DNA of 64,000 bases from Agrococcus sp. SL85 (GCF_026625845.1 NZ_CP113066.1:2294001-2358000), one strand, 5' to 3'; positions 28,989 through 38,685 are shown, counted from the stretch's first letter. Numbers and translations are program-made. Notes: generated by a model from the letters alone, not told the origin.

Positions 28989-30599
<1,611 letters not shown>

Positions 30600-30627
30600 C
30601 GGGCCGGGCGCGGGGGAGGATGGAGCC

Positions 30628-31302
30628 GTGGAGCCCCTGACCGGCGCGTGGCTCGTCGCGCACGACGCCTTCGTCGCCCTCGGCGTGCTCGCCTTCGCGA
30701 TCTCGGGCGCGCTCCTCGCGCTGCAGAAGCGCATGGACATCGTCGGCATGGCGGGGCTCGCGATCGTCACGGCCACGGGCGGCGGCATGCTGCGCGACCT
30801 GCTCATCGGCGCGACCCCCGTCGCGGCCCTCGTCGACTGGTGGATGCTGCTCGTCGCGCTCGTCGGCGCGCTGCTCGTCTTCCTCCTGCACCGCTGGATG
30901 GACCGACTCGACCGTCCCGTGCTCGTCTTCGACGCCGTCGGGCTCGGCATCTTCGCCGTCGAGGGCACGGCGAAGGGCCTCGAGCTCGGCGTCGGCCCCG
31001 TGGGCGCCGCCTTCGTCGGCATGCTCACGGGCATCGGCGGCGGCATCCTGCGCGACGCGCTCGCGAACGACCTGCCCGCGGTCTTCCGCCGCGACTCGCG
31101 CCTCTACCTCGTGCCGGCGCTGCTCGGCGCCGCGGGCGCCGCCGTCGCAGGCACGCTCGGCGCCGGCAACTGGGTGGTCCTCGGCCTCATCGCGCTGGGC
31201 GTCACCGCGCTCCGCATCGCGAGCGAGCTGCTGCGGTGGCACGCGCCCGCGGTGCGCACCGCTGCGATCCCGCTGCGGCCCGAGGAGCCTCGCGGGCGCT
31301 AG
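30628..31302 (+). CDS. TRIC cation channel family (UPF0126) membrane protein
   Basis: This 224-residue protein contains two repeats of three helices plus a seventh. Each repeat carries the glycine motif: TATGGGMLRDLLIGATP in the first and TGIGGGILRDALANDLP in the second. That is the conserved GGG(I/M)xRD signature of bacterial TRIC homologues, which form trimeric K+-permeable channels. GTG start at 30628. Its TAG stop interlocks with the convergent SURF1 stop in one CTAG. Confidence 0.9.
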   Translation: MEPLTGAWLVAHDAFVALGVLAFAISGALLALQKRMDIVGMAGLAIVTATGGGMLRDLLIGATPVAALVDWWMLLVALVGALLVFLLHRWMDRLDRPVLVFDAVGLGIFAVEGTAKGLELGVGPVGAAFVGMLTGIGGGILRDALANDLPAVFRRDSRLYLVPALLGAAGAAVAGTLGAGNWVVLGLIALGVTALRIASELLRWHAPAVRTAAIPLRPEEPRGR

Positions 31303-32093
31303 GCGCGGTCGAGGATCTCGTCCTCGACGTCGGCGTCCGAGCCGCGCCTCCGGGCGGGCCGCACGCCCGGCTCGCCGCGCGCCTCCTGCCGCATCGCCCA
31401 CACGAGGGCGCCGAAGCCGCCCGCGGCGAAGACGAACCACTGCAGCGTGTACGACAGGTGCGGGCCCTCGTCGAGCACGGGCCGCGTCGCGAGCGCGACG
31501 TCGGCGGGGGCGCCGCCGGCCTCCTCGGCGAGGAGGCCGTAGGCGCCCGTGTAGGTGGGCTCGCCGAGGTCCGCGGCGATCGTCGCGAGGTTCACCGATG
31601 CGATCTGCCCCTCGGGCGCTCCGCGCCCGGCGATGTCGCCCTCGTCGGGGCGCAGGCGCGCGACGATCGTCAGCTCGCCCTCCGGCGTCACGGGCTCCGT
31701 GACGGGCCGCTCGGCGCCCGGTCCCTGCCGGATCCAGCCCCGGTCCACGACGAGGACGGCGCCGTCGGTCGTGCGGAAGGGCACCACCACGTCGAAGCCG
31801 ACGTCGCCGCCGCGCACCCGGCCGCGCAGCAGCAGCGTCTCGTCGACGAGGTACTCGCCCGTCACCTCGACCGGGGTCCACTGCTGCGGCTGCTCGTAGG
31901 CGTCGAGCGCAGGCAGGGCCTCGGCGAGGGCGACGGGGGAGCGGTCGTAGTTGCCGTCGAGGCGCGCGATCGCGCCGAGCGCCTCCTCGCGGCGGTGCCA
32001 CTGCCACATGCCGAGCGCGCAGCACACGACCGCGAAGGCGACGGCCATGCCGAGGTAGCCGAGCCACCGGGGCTCGCGCAGCAGGCGCAGCAT
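31299..32093 (-). CDS. SURF1 family cytochrome oxidase assembly protein
   Basis: This 264-residue protein has the SURF1 layout: an N-terminal membrane helix (about 12-30, MAVAFAVVCCALGMWQWHRR), a periplasm-facing domain, and a second helix near the C terminus (FVFAAGGFGALVWAMRQEA). VLVVDRGWIRQG is the conserved central motif. It helps insert heme A into cytochrome c oxidase, which fits ctaA and ctaB in the same window. It is the last gene of a three-gene run (DUF3099, small Cys/His protein, SURF1) with overlapping stops and starts. Confidence 0.9.
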   Translation of the reverse strand: MLRLLREPRWLGYLGMAVAFAVVCCALGMWQWHRREEALGAIARLDGNYDRSPVALAEALPALDAYEQPQQWTPVEVTGEYLVDETLLLRGRVRGGDVGFDVVVPFRTTDGAVLVVDRGWIRQGPGAERPVTEPVTPEGELTIVARLRPDEGDIAGRGAPEGQIASVNLATIAADLGEPTYTGAYGLLAEEAGGAPADVALATRPVLDEGPHLSYTLQWFVFAAGGFGALVWAMRQEARGEPGVRPARRRGSDADVEDEILDRA

Positions 32094-32329
32094 CAGGCGA
32101 CCCGCTCCACCGTCTCGCCGAAGGCGGTCACGCGCACGGGGAAGCCGCGCGAGCCGAGCCACGCGGCGAGCGCGTCGCGGTGCTCGGGGCAGGCCGCCCA
32201 GGTCTTCACCCGCTCCGGCCCGTGGATGCGGGGGTTGCGCCAGTGCACGGCGTGCGCCGCGTCCGCGGCGCAGCCGGTCGAGGAGCACACGGCGCCGGCC
32301 GCGCCGCCGAGCATGCCGAGCAGGCTCAT
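32093..32329 (-). CDS. Small Cys/His protein, possible zinc-binding
   Basis: This 78-residue protein has Cys15, Cys20, His26, His29, His36, Cys47 and His50 around the pattern HWRNPRIHGPERVKTWAACPEH. I recall similar short proteins with C..C...W.NP.IH.P.R...W.AC..H upstream of surf1 in related genera, but have no firm function. The ligand spacing suggests a small zinc-binding domain; the N-terminal 13 residues are hydrophobic (LLGMLGGAAGAV). It overlaps DUF3099 by 4 nt and SURF1 by 1 nt, so expression is coupled to oxidase assembly. Confidence 0.75.
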   Translation of the reverse strand: MSLLGMLGGAAGAVCSSTGCAADAAHAVHWRNPRIHGPERVKTWAACPEHRDALAAWLGSRGFPVRVTAFGETVERVA

Positions 32330-32631
32330 CGCGGTCCGGGGTCGACGGTCGGCGGCACGGGGCGCTGCGTCGGCGACGCGGGGAGGGCGTTCGGCACCTC
32401 GCGATGCTCGACGTCGTGGTGCACGGTCTGACTGGCCATGACGACCGCGAAGTACGGGATGAAGATGGCGCCGAGCGCCGGGACGAGCTTCCACCAGTCG
32501 GGCACGATGAAGAAGACGACCAGGCACAGGACGCGCACGACCATCATCCAGAGGTACGTCCGGAATCGCCTCTGGCGCTCCTCATCGGGAGACATCGGGA
32601 GGTCGGTGATCGACGCGGTCCGGGCTCGCAT
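32326..32631 (-). CDS. DUF3099 domain membrane protein
   Basis: This 101-residue protein matches the actinobacterial DUF3099 pattern: ASITDLPMSPDEERQRRFRTYLWMMVVR leading into two hydrophobic helices (about 27-44 and 48-66) and a polar, Pro-rich tail. Function unknown. Its place at the head of the SURF1 run is seen in related genomes. Two ATG codons are possible: 32631 (chosen) and 32643 (four residues longer); neither has a clear ribosome binding site. A TACCAT hexamer overlaps the upstream ATG. Confidence 0.8.
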   Translation of the reverse strand: MRARTASITDLPMSPDEERQRRFRTYLWMMVVRVLCLVVFFIVPDWWKLVPALGAIFIPYFAVVMASQTVHHDVEHREVPNALPASPTQRPVPPTVDPGPR

Positions 32632-32681
32632 GGCTCTCACCATGGTACGCCCGCACGCCCTGCGCAGCCTATGGCCCCGTC

Positions 32682-32687
32682 TAGGCT
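32682..32687 (+). promoter_or_regulatory. Leaderless-type -10 of fabG
   Basis: TAGGCT, 7-nt spacer, ATG at 32695. The spacer contains GGAGG, too close to serve as a normal Shine-Dalgarno. Confidence 0.5.
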
Positions 32688-32694
32688 CGGAGGC

Positions 32695-33402
32695 ATGACC
32701 CCTCGCACCGTGCTCGTCACCGGCGGCAACCGCGGCATCGGCCGCGCGATCGCCCAGGCCTTCCTCGACGCGGGGCACCGCGTCGCGATCACCTCGCGGA
32801 ACGGCGAGGGCCCCGAGGGCGCGCTCGCCGTCGCGGCCGACGTGACCGACAGCGCCTCGATCGACGCGGCGTTCACGCGCATCGAGACCGAGCTCGGCCC
32901 GGTGGAGGTCGTGATCGCGAACGCCGGCATCACCCGCGACACGCTGCTCATGCGCATGGGCGAGCAGGACTTCGCCGAGGTCGTCGACACGAACCTCACG
33001 GGCGCGTTCCGCGTCGTGCAACGCGCCTCGAAGGGCATGCTCCGCGCCAAGTGGGGCCGCGTCGTGCTGATCTCGTCGGTCGTGGGCCTCTACGGCGGTC
33101 CCGGCCAGGTGAACTACGCGGCGTCGAAGGCGGGCCTCGTCGGCATCGCCCGCTCGATCACGCGCGAGCTCGGCGCGCGCGGCATCACCGCGAACGTCGT
33201 CGCCCCCGGCTTCATCGAGACCGACATGACGGCCGAGCTCGACGAGAGCACCCAGGCCGAGTACCGCAAGGCCATCCCGGCCGGCCGCTACGCGACCGCG
33301 GACGAGGTCGCAGGCGTGGTCCGCTGGATCGCCTCCGACGAGGCGGCCTACATCTCGGGCGCCGTGATCCCCGTCGACGGCGGCCTCGGCATGGGCCACT
33401 AG
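32695..33402 (+). CDS. fabG: 3-oxoacyl-ACP reductase (SDR family)
   Basis: This 235-residue short-chain dehydrogenase reduces 3-oxoacyl-ACP in fatty acid elongation. It has TGGNRGIGRAIA (cofactor), NAGITRDTLLMRM, the catalytic triad Ser in ISSVVGLYG plus YAASK, and APGFIETDM and AAYISGAVIPVDGGLGMGH at the C terminus. It resembles mycobacterial FabG1/MabA more than generic SDRs. Other fab genes are not in the window. Confidence 0.9.
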   Translation: MTPRTVLVTGGNRGIGRAIAQAFLDAGHRVAITSRNGEGPEGALAVAADVTDSASIDAAFTRIETELGPVEVVIANAGITRDTLLMRMGEQDFAEVVDTNLTGAFRVVQRASKGMLRAKWGRVVLISSVVGLYGGPGQVNYAASKAGLVGIARSITRELGARGITANVVAPGFIETDMTAELDESTQAEYRKAIPAGRYATADEVAGVVRWIASDEAAYISGAVIPVDGGLGMGH

Positions 33403-33424
33403 GCCCGAGGCGCGGAGCCTCCGG

Positions 33425-33820
33425 ATGGAGTCCCGCCACCTGGGCGTCGTCGTCCGCCGAGAGCCCGCGACGGTCGCGGCCTTCGCGCGCGAGCACCTCG
33501 CCGAGTGGGCGGCGGGCCTCGCGGCGGGCCACCCGCGCCCCGACCCCGCGGACCCTGGCGTGCTCGTCGTCGACTCGCCGATGGGGGAGGTGCGGGTGCG
33601 GTTCGCGCCCGCGAACGACCTGGGCGTGCTCGACCACGCGGTCGAGCTGCCGGGCGGCGCGGTCGTGCTGAACCCGCTCCGGGTGCTGCCGCATCCGCAC
33701 GGCGCCGAGGTCGTCTTCACGCTCCGCCGCCTCGACGGCGTCACGTCCGAGGCCTTCGAGGCCGACGCCGCGGCGGTCGCCGCGGACCTCGCCCGCCTCC
33801 GCGCCCTCCTCGAGCCCTGA
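33425..33820 (+). CDS. SRPBCC (START-like) family protein
   Basis: This 131-residue protein fits small polyketide-cyclase/START-like proteins that I have seen next to fabG in Microbacteriaceae. Core patterns include FAREHLAEWAAGL, VDSPMGEVRVRFAP and LGVLDHAVELPGG followed by VVFTLRRLDG. The fold forms a hydrophobic pocket; the ligand is unknown. It starts 22 nt after fabG. Its stop codon is the first TGA of a heptamer repeat array. Confidence 0.78.
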   Translation: MESRHLGVVVRREPATVAAFAREHLAEWAAGLAAGHPRPDPADPGVLVVDSPMGEVRVRFAPANDLGVLDHAVELPGGAVVLNPLRVLPHPHGAEVVFTLRRLDGVTSEAFEADAAAVAADLARLRALLEP

Positions 33821-33890
33821 GCCCTGAGCCCTGAGCCGTGAGCCCTGAGCCGTGAGGCCTGAGCCGTGAGCCCTGAGCCCTGAGCCCTGA
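33814..33890. repeat. Heptamer tandem repeat (GCCSTGA)x11
   Basis: Eleven head-to-tail 7-nt units, mostly GCCCTGA or GCCGTGA with one GGCCTGA. The first unit carries the stop codon of the upstream gene. Because 7 is not a multiple of 3, TGA recurs in all three forward frames. The array lies between convergent genes. Confidence 0.95.
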
Positions 33891-33909
33891 GCCGTCCGCG
33901 TCGAGGGCG

Positions 33910-34644
33910 TCAGGGAGCGGAGAGGCGAGAGCGGTGGCGGCCGTCGGTGAGCTCTGCGATCCAGTGCTCCAGCATCGGGCTGACCATCGCGCGGGCGACG
34001 GCGATCTCCGCCTCGACGTCGTAGGCGACGCGGTGGAAGGCGATGGCGGGAGGGAGGTCGTCCGCCGCCTCGAGCAGCACGTAGGCCGCGCTCGTGTCGC
34101 CGTCGAGCGCGTTGCCGGCGCTGCCGCAGTTCACGAGCCGGCGACCGCGGCGGATGTCGAGGAACTGGTCGTGCAGGTCGCCGTAGACGACCACGTCGGC
34201 ATCCGGCACCGGCCCCGTGCCCGCACCCGCGGCGAACATCGCGTCGAAGTCGTCGTCCCCGGCGCCCCAGCGCACGCGGTGGTGGACGGAGGCCGCCGAC
34301 GCGTGGAAGAGGCGCACGACGGCACCGCCCAGCACCGCGTCGTGATGGAAGGGCAGCGCCGCGAGCCACGCGATCGCCTCGTCGCCGAGCTCGTCGCGGT
34401 ACCACTCGGAGGTCTGCCACGGCGCCGCGGCGGGATGGGCGACCACCTCGTCCCAGTTGCCCCGCACCGTCACCTCGCACGCCTCGCGCGCGAGCTCGAC
34501 GACCGCGCGGCCTCGCGGCCCCTTGCCCACGAGGTCGCCGCCGCACCAGATCGCGTTGACGTCGCGCGCGCGCGCGTCGGCGAGCACGGCCTCGAAGGCC
34601 GAGAGGTTGCCGTGCATGTCGGAGACGACGGCGATGCGCGTCAT
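33910..34644 (-). CDS. Metallophosphoesterase family protein
   Basis: This 244-residue calcineurin-like phosphoesterase has the dimetal signature in order: AVVSDMHGN, CGGDLVGKGP, VRGNWDEV, then VYGDLHDQF and a C-terminal VNCGSAGN. This arrangement matches the YfcE/diadenosine-tetraphosphatase-like bacterial group. Here Asp-Leu-His replaces the usual Gly-His-Thr at the late metal site (GDLHDQF rather than GHTH), a deviation that may alter activity. Last gene of the glgC-serB-phosphoesterase operon, with a 4-nt overlap. Substrate unknown. Confidence 0.85.
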   Translation of the reverse strand: MTRIAVVSDMHGNLSAFEAVLADARARDVNAIWCGGDLVGKGPRGRAVVELAREACEVTVRGNWDEVVAHPAAAPWQTSEWYRDELGDEAIAWLAALPFHHDAVLGGAVVRLFHASAASVHHRVRWGAGDDDFDAMFAAGAGTGPVPDADVVVYGDLHDQFLDIRRGRRLVNCGSAGNALDGDTSAAYVLLEAADDLPPAIAFHRVAYDVEAEIAVARAMVSPMLEHWIAELTDGRHRSRLSAP

Positions 34645-35279
34645 GCGGCGGGCAGCAGCGGGATGAGCTCGCGGAAGTCGGGCACGTCGACGACGTGCGT
34701 GGCGCGTTCGCGCACGAGCGGCTTCGCGCAGAAGGCCACCGAGATGCCCGCGACCTCCATCATGAGCAGGTCGTTCGCGCCGTCGCCGACCGCCATGATG
34801 CGCTCGCGCGGGATGCCGAGGTTCAGCCGCAGCGACTCGAGCGTGTCGCGCTTCGCGGCGCCGTCGATGACGGGGCCCACCGAGCGCCCCGTCAGGCGGC
34901 CGTCGACCACCTCGAGCCGGTTCGCCCGGGCGTGGTCGATGCCGAGCTCGGCGGCGAGCGGGTCGAGCACCTCGTGGAAGCCGCCGGACACCGCCGCGAC
35001 CGTGCCGCCGAGCGCGTGCACCGCGGCCACGAGCTCCGGCACGCCGTCGGTGACGGTGACCGCGGCGCGCGCGTCGTCGACGACGCTCGAGGGCAGCCCC
35101 TCGAGGATCCGCAGGCGCTCGGCGAGCGAGGCCGCGAAGTCGAGCTCGCCGCGCATCGCGCGCTCGGTGACGGCCGCGACGTGCCGCTCCGCATCCGGGC
35201 CGACGGCACGGGCGAGCAGCTCGATCACCTCATCGCGGATGAGGGTCGAGTCGACGTCGGTGACGACGAGGACGCTCAC
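34641..35279 (-). CDS. serB: Phosphoserine phosphatase
   Basis: This 212-residue HAD enzyme removes phosphate from phosphoserine, the last step of serine synthesis. Motif I is VVTDVDSTLIRDEVIELLA (DxDST type specific for SerB), motif II AAVSGGFHEVLDPLA, motif III Lys in GAAKRDTL, and motif IV VGDGANDLLMM. It has only the catalytic core, without the N-terminal ACT domain found in some SerB proteins. The GTG start overlaps the glgC stop by 4 nt. Confidence 0.92.
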   Translation of the reverse strand: MSVLVVTDVDSTLIRDEVIELLARAVGPDAERHVAAVTERAMRGELDFAASLAERLRILEGLPSSVVDDARAAVTVTDGVPELVAAVHALGGTVAAVSGGFHEVLDPLAAELGIDHARANRLEVVDGRLTGRSVGPVIDGAAKRDTLESLRLNLGIPRERIMAVGDGANDLLMMEVAGISVAFCAKPLVRERATHVVDVPDFRELIPLLPAA

Positions 35280-36526
35280 GCGTCGAGCTTCGTGCCCTTG
35301 GGCACCGTGACGATGCCGGAGGCCGAGACGGAGAGGCCGCGCGCGCGGTCCTGCTCGTGGTCGACGCCCACCGAGACGTTCGGGCCGATCTCGACGTCCT
35401 TGTCGACGATGGCGCGGCGCACGACGGCACCCGCGCCCACCTTCACCTGATCGAACAGGATGGCGTCGGAGACGGTCGCGCCCGCATCGATCGTGCACCA
35501 CGGCGCCACGACGCTGCGCACCACGGAGGCGCCCTGCACCACGGAGCCCGCGCCCACGATCGCCTCGTTGACGTCGGCCGCGCGCCCCCACGCGTCGCGC
35601 GTGAACTTCGCCGGCGGCATGTTCACCTGCTGCGTGTAGATCGGCCAGTCGCGGTTGTAGAGGTTGAAGATCGGCAGCGCCGAGATGAGGTCCATGTGGG
35701 CGTCGAAGAACGACTCGATCGTGCCCACGTCGCGCCAGTAGTACTTGTCGCGCTCGGTCGCGCCGGGCACGGTGTTCTCCTTGAGGTCGTAGACGCCGGC
35801 CTCGCCGCGCTCCACGAACCAGGGGATGATGTCGCCGCCCATGTCGTGGTCGGAGCCCTCGATCGCGTTGTCCTTCGTGACCGAGTCGACGAGCGCGTCG
35901 GCGTCGAAGACGTAGTTGCCCATCGAGGCGAGGATCTCGCCCGGGCCGACGGCGAAGGGCTCGGCGTCGGCGGGCTTCTCGTGGAAGGCCTTGATGGCAC
36001 CGTCGTCCTCGGACTCGATGACGCCGAACTGGTTGGCGAGCTCGATCGGCTGGCGGATGCCCGCGACCGTCGCCTTGCGGCCCGAGGCGATGTGCGCGTG
36101 GATCATGTCCGAGAAGTCCATGCGGTAGACGTGGTCGGCGCCCACGACGACGACGATGTCGGGCTTCTCATCGACGATGAGGTTGAGCGACTGGTAGATC
36201 GCGTCGGCGGAGCCCGCGAACCACGACTTGCCCGTGCGCTGCTGCGCCGGCACCGAGGTGACGTAGGAGTTCAGCATGTTCGACATGCGCCACACCTGCG
36301 AGATGTGGCGGTCGAGCGAGTGCGACTTGTACTGCGTGAGCACCACGATCTGGCGGAGCCCGGAGTTGATGAGGTTCGAGATCGCGAAGTCGATCAGCCG
36401 GTACGCGCCGCCGAACGGCACGGCGGGCTTGGCCCGATCCGCGGTGAGCGGCATGAGCCGCTTCCCCTCGCCGCCCGCCAGCACGATGCCGAAGACCTTC
36501 TTGTCGATGCGGCGCGCCGTGTCCAT
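35276..36526 (-). CDS. glgC: Glucose-1-phosphate adenylyltransferase
   Basis: This 416-residue enzyme makes ADP-glucose from glucose 1-phosphate and ATP. VLAGGEGKRLMPLTADRAKPAVPFGG is the nucleotidyltransferase signature, and GADHVYRMDF and the sugar-binding FHEKP follow. The C-terminal part is a left-handed beta-helix of hexapeptides (VGAGSVVQGASVVRSVVAPW onward). TAGGGT lies 6 nt before the ATG. It is divergent from the glycosyltransferase gene with 74 nt between, as in mycobacteria. Confidence 0.95.
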   Translation of the reverse strand: MDTARRIDKKVFGIVLAGGEGKRLMPLTADRAKPAVPFGGAYRLIDFAISNLINSGLRQIVVLTQYKSHSLDRHISQVWRMSNMLNSYVTSVPAQQRTGKSWFAGSADAIYQSLNLIVDEKPDIVVVVGADHVYRMDFSDMIHAHIASGRKATVAGIRQPIELANQFGVIESEDDGAIKAFHEKPADAEPFAVGPGEILASMGNYVFDADALVDSVTKDNAIEGSDHDMGGDIIPWFVERGEAGVYDLKENTVPGATERDKYYWRDVGTIESFFDAHMDLISALPIFNLYNRDWPIYTQQVNMPPAKFTRDAWGRAADVNEAIVGAGSVVQGASVVRSVVAPWCTIDAGATVSDAILFDQVKVGAGAVVRRAIVDKDVEIGPNVSVGVDHEQDRARGLSVSASGIVTVPKGTKLDA

Positions 36527-36532
36527 GCCCCA

Positions 36533-36538
36533 ACCCTA
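36533..36538 (-). promoter_or_regulatory. Leaderless-type -10 of the glgC operon
   Basis: TAGGGT, 6-nt spacer, ATG at 36526. Confidence 0.55.
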
Positions 36539-36588
36539 GGGGCGGAGGGCTGGGCACGGCATGCATGTGGCGCAGGGAGTCGCGGGGC

Positions 36589-36594
36589 TAGTCT
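36589..36594 (+). promoter_or_regulatory. Leaderless-type -10 of glgA
   Basis: TAGTCT, 6-nt spacer, GTG at 36601. Confidence 0.55.
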
Positions 36595-36600
36595 CGAGCC

Positions 36601-37800
36601 GTGCGAGTCGACCTCATCACCAAGGAGTACCCGCCCGCGATCTACGGCGGCGCCGGCGTCCACGTCACCGAGCTCGTGCGAGCGCTGCGGCGCTCGGCCG
36701 AGGTGCAGGTGCGCTGCTTCGGCGCGCCGCGCGAGGAGGCCGACGTCACGGCCTACGACGTGCCGGCGGAGCTCGCCGAGGCGAACGGCGCGCTGCAGAC
36801 GATCGCGGTCGACCTGCAGATCGCCGACGCCGTCGCGGGCGCCGACGTCGTGCACTCCCACACCTGGTACGCGAACGAGGCGGGGCGCCTCGCGCAGGAG
36901 CTGCACGGCATCCCGCACGTGGTCACCGCGCACTCGCTCGAGCCGCTGCGCCCGTGGAAGGCCGAGCAGCTGGGCGGCGGCTACGCGATCTCGAGCGACA
37001 TCGAGCGGCGCGCCTACGAGGCCGCCGACCGCGTCATCGCCGTCTCCGACGGCATGCGCGCCGACATCCTGCGCAGCTACCCCTCGCTCGACCCCGAGAA
37101 GGTCGTGACGATCGTCAACGGCATCGACCTCGAGGACTGGGCGCCGAACCCCGACGCCGACCGCGCCCGCGAGCTCGGCCTCGACCCCGACCGCCCCTCG
37201 GTGGTCTTCGTCGGCCGCATCACGCGGCAGAAGGGCCTCCCGCACCTGCTGCGGGCCGCGCGGCAGCTGCCGCCCGAGGCGCAGCTCGTGCTGTGCGCCG
37301 GCGCGCCCGACACGCCGGAGATCATGGCCGAGGTGCGCGGCCTCGTCGAGGAGCTGCGCGCCGAGCGCGACGGGGTGGTCTGGATCGACCGCGTGCTGCC
37401 GCGCGAGGACCTGCGCTCGCTCCTCACCCACGCGACGACCTTCGTCTGCCCGAGCGTCTACGAGCCGCTCGGCATCGTGAACCTCGAGGCGATGGCGTGC
37501 GGCGCGGCCGTCGTCGGCAGCGCCACCGGCGGCATCCCCGAGGTGATCGAGGACGGCGTCACGGGCGTGCTCGTGCCGATCGACCAGGTGCAGGACGGTA
37601 CGGGCCGCCCCACCGATCCCCAGCGCTACGAGGCCGACCTCGCGGCCGCGCTCACGCGCGTGCTCGCCGACCCCGCGGCCGCGCGCCGCATGGGACAGGC
37701 GGGCCGCGAGCGCGCGCGCACGCACTTCGACTGGGGCCGCATCGCCGAGCGCACGCTCGAGGTGTACGAGCAGGTCGTCGCCGAGCGCGCCGCGCGCTGA
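36601..37800 (+). CDS. glgA: Actinobacterial glycogen synthase / maltose-1-phosphate synthase
   Basis: This 399-residue GT4-fold glycosyltransferase has KEYPPAIYGGAGVHVTEL at the N terminus and the C-terminal donor site VYEPLGIVNLEAMACGAAVVGS. It is the actinobacterial family usually called GlgA. The divergent pairing with glgC matches the mycobacterial locus Rv1212c-Rv1213, where the enzyme (GlgM) makes alpha-maltose 1-phosphate from ADP-glucose and glucose 1-phosphate for the GlgE route. Which acceptor is used here cannot be told from sequence, and no glgE or treS is in the window. Confidence 0.88.
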   Translation: MRVDLITKEYPPAIYGGAGVHVTELVRALRRSAEVQVRCFGAPREEADVTAYDVPAELAEANGALQTIAVDLQIADAVAGADVVHSHTWYANEAGRLAQELHGIPHVVTAHSLEPLRPWKAEQLGGGYAISSDIERRAYEAADRVIAVSDGMRADILRSYPSLDPEKVVTIVNGIDLEDWAPNPDADRARELGLDPDRPSVVFVGRITRQKGLPHLLRAARQLPPEAQLVLCAGAPDTPEIMAEVRGLVEELRAERDGVVWIDRVLPREDLRSLLTHATTFVCPSVYEPLGIVNLEAMACGAAVVGSATGGIPEVIEDGVTGVLVPIDQVQDGTGRPTDPQRYEADLAAALTRVLADPAAARRMGQAGRERARTHFDWGRIAERTLEVYEQVVAERAAR

Positions 37801-37818
37801 GGGGCGTCCCCGCGTCGA

Positions 37819-37824
37819 TAGGGT
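37819..37824 (+). promoter_or_regulatory. Leaderless-type -10 of the ABC ATPase gene
   Basis: TAGGGT, 6-nt spacer, ATG at 37831. Confidence 0.55.
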
Positions 37825-37830
37825 CGTGGC

Positions 37831-38616
37831 ATGGCCCAGGTCCTCGAGCTCACCGACGTCTCGTTCGTCCGCGACGGCAACCGCATCCTCGACTCGATCA
37901 CCTGGTCGGTCGACGAGGCCGACCGATGGGTCATCCTCGGCCCGAACGGCGCCGGCAAGTCGACGATCCTGCAGCTCGCGGCCGCGGCGACGCACCCCTC
38001 GAGCGGCACCGTGGAGGTGCTGGGGGAGCGGCTCGGCCGCGTCGACGTGTTCGAGCTGCGCACCCGCATCGGCCTCGCCGCGACGGCGCTCGCGCGCCGC
38101 ATCCCCGCGCAGGAGCGCGTGGGCGACGTCATCCTCACGGCCGCGTACGCCGTGACGGGCCGCTGGCGCGAGGGCTACGAGTCGCTCGACCTCGAGCGCG
38201 CCGCCGAGGTCATGGATGCGTGGGACCTCACGGGGCTCTCCACCCGCACCTTCGGCACCCTCTCCGACGGCGAGCGCAAGCGCGTGCAGATCGCTCGCGC
38301 CGTCATGACCGACCCCGAGCTGATGCTGCTCGACGAGCCGGCCGGCAGCCTCGACCTCGGCGCGCGCGAGTCGCTGCTCGAGTCGCTCGAGGAGTACGCC
38401 TCGAGCCCGCTCGCGCCCGCGATCGTCATGGTCACGCACCACGTCGAGGAGATCCCGCCGGGCTTCACGCACGGCATGCTCCTCGCCGAGGGCCGCGTCG
38501 TCGCCGCGGGTCCGCTCGCCGAGGCGCTCACCGACGACAACCTCACGGCGACCTTCGGCACGCCGCTGCGCGCGCACCAGGAGGACGGCCGCTGGACGGC
38601 GCGCGCGGCGCGGTGA
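37831..38616 (+). CDS. ABC transporter ATP-binding protein, YlmA/ModF-like
   Basis: This 261-residue ATPase has Walker A (GPNGAGKSTILQLAAA), signature (LSDGERKRVQIARAV, Asp in place of Gly in LSGG), Walker B (LMLLDEPAGSLDLGARE) and an H-loop followed by VTHHVEEIPPGFTHGMLL. The HHVEEIP pattern is characteristic of the YlmA/ModF-like group. No permease gene is adjacent, so it either pairs with a distant membrane partner or works in the cytoplasm. Confidence 0.85.
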   Translation: MAQVLELTDVSFVRDGNRILDSITWSVDEADRWVILGPNGAGKSTILQLAAAATHPSSGTVEVLGERLGRVDVFELRTRIGLAATALARRIPAQERVGDVILTAAYAVTGRWREGYESLDLERAAEVMDAWDLTGLSTRTFGTLSDGERKRVQIARAVMTDPELMLLDEPAGSLDLGARESLLESLEEYASSPLAPAIVMVTHHVEEIPPGFTHGMLLAEGRVVAAGPLAEALTDDNLTATFGTPLRAHQEDGRWTARAAR

Positions 38617-38642
38617 CGCTGGCCCGACGCCCCGCCACCTGG

Positions 38643-38648
38643 TACATT
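38643..38648 (+). promoter_or_regulatory. -10 element of rpmE2
   Basis: TACATT in TGGTACATTCG; predicted start near 38655, leader of about 55 nt. Confidence 0.45.
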
Positions 38649-38685
38649 CGTATGTCGGCCCGCGCGGCCGAATTCCAGACTTCCC

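Noticed and set aside
33814-33890. CRISPR-like array
   Set aside because: The unit is 7 nt with no spacers; it is a simple tandem repeat.
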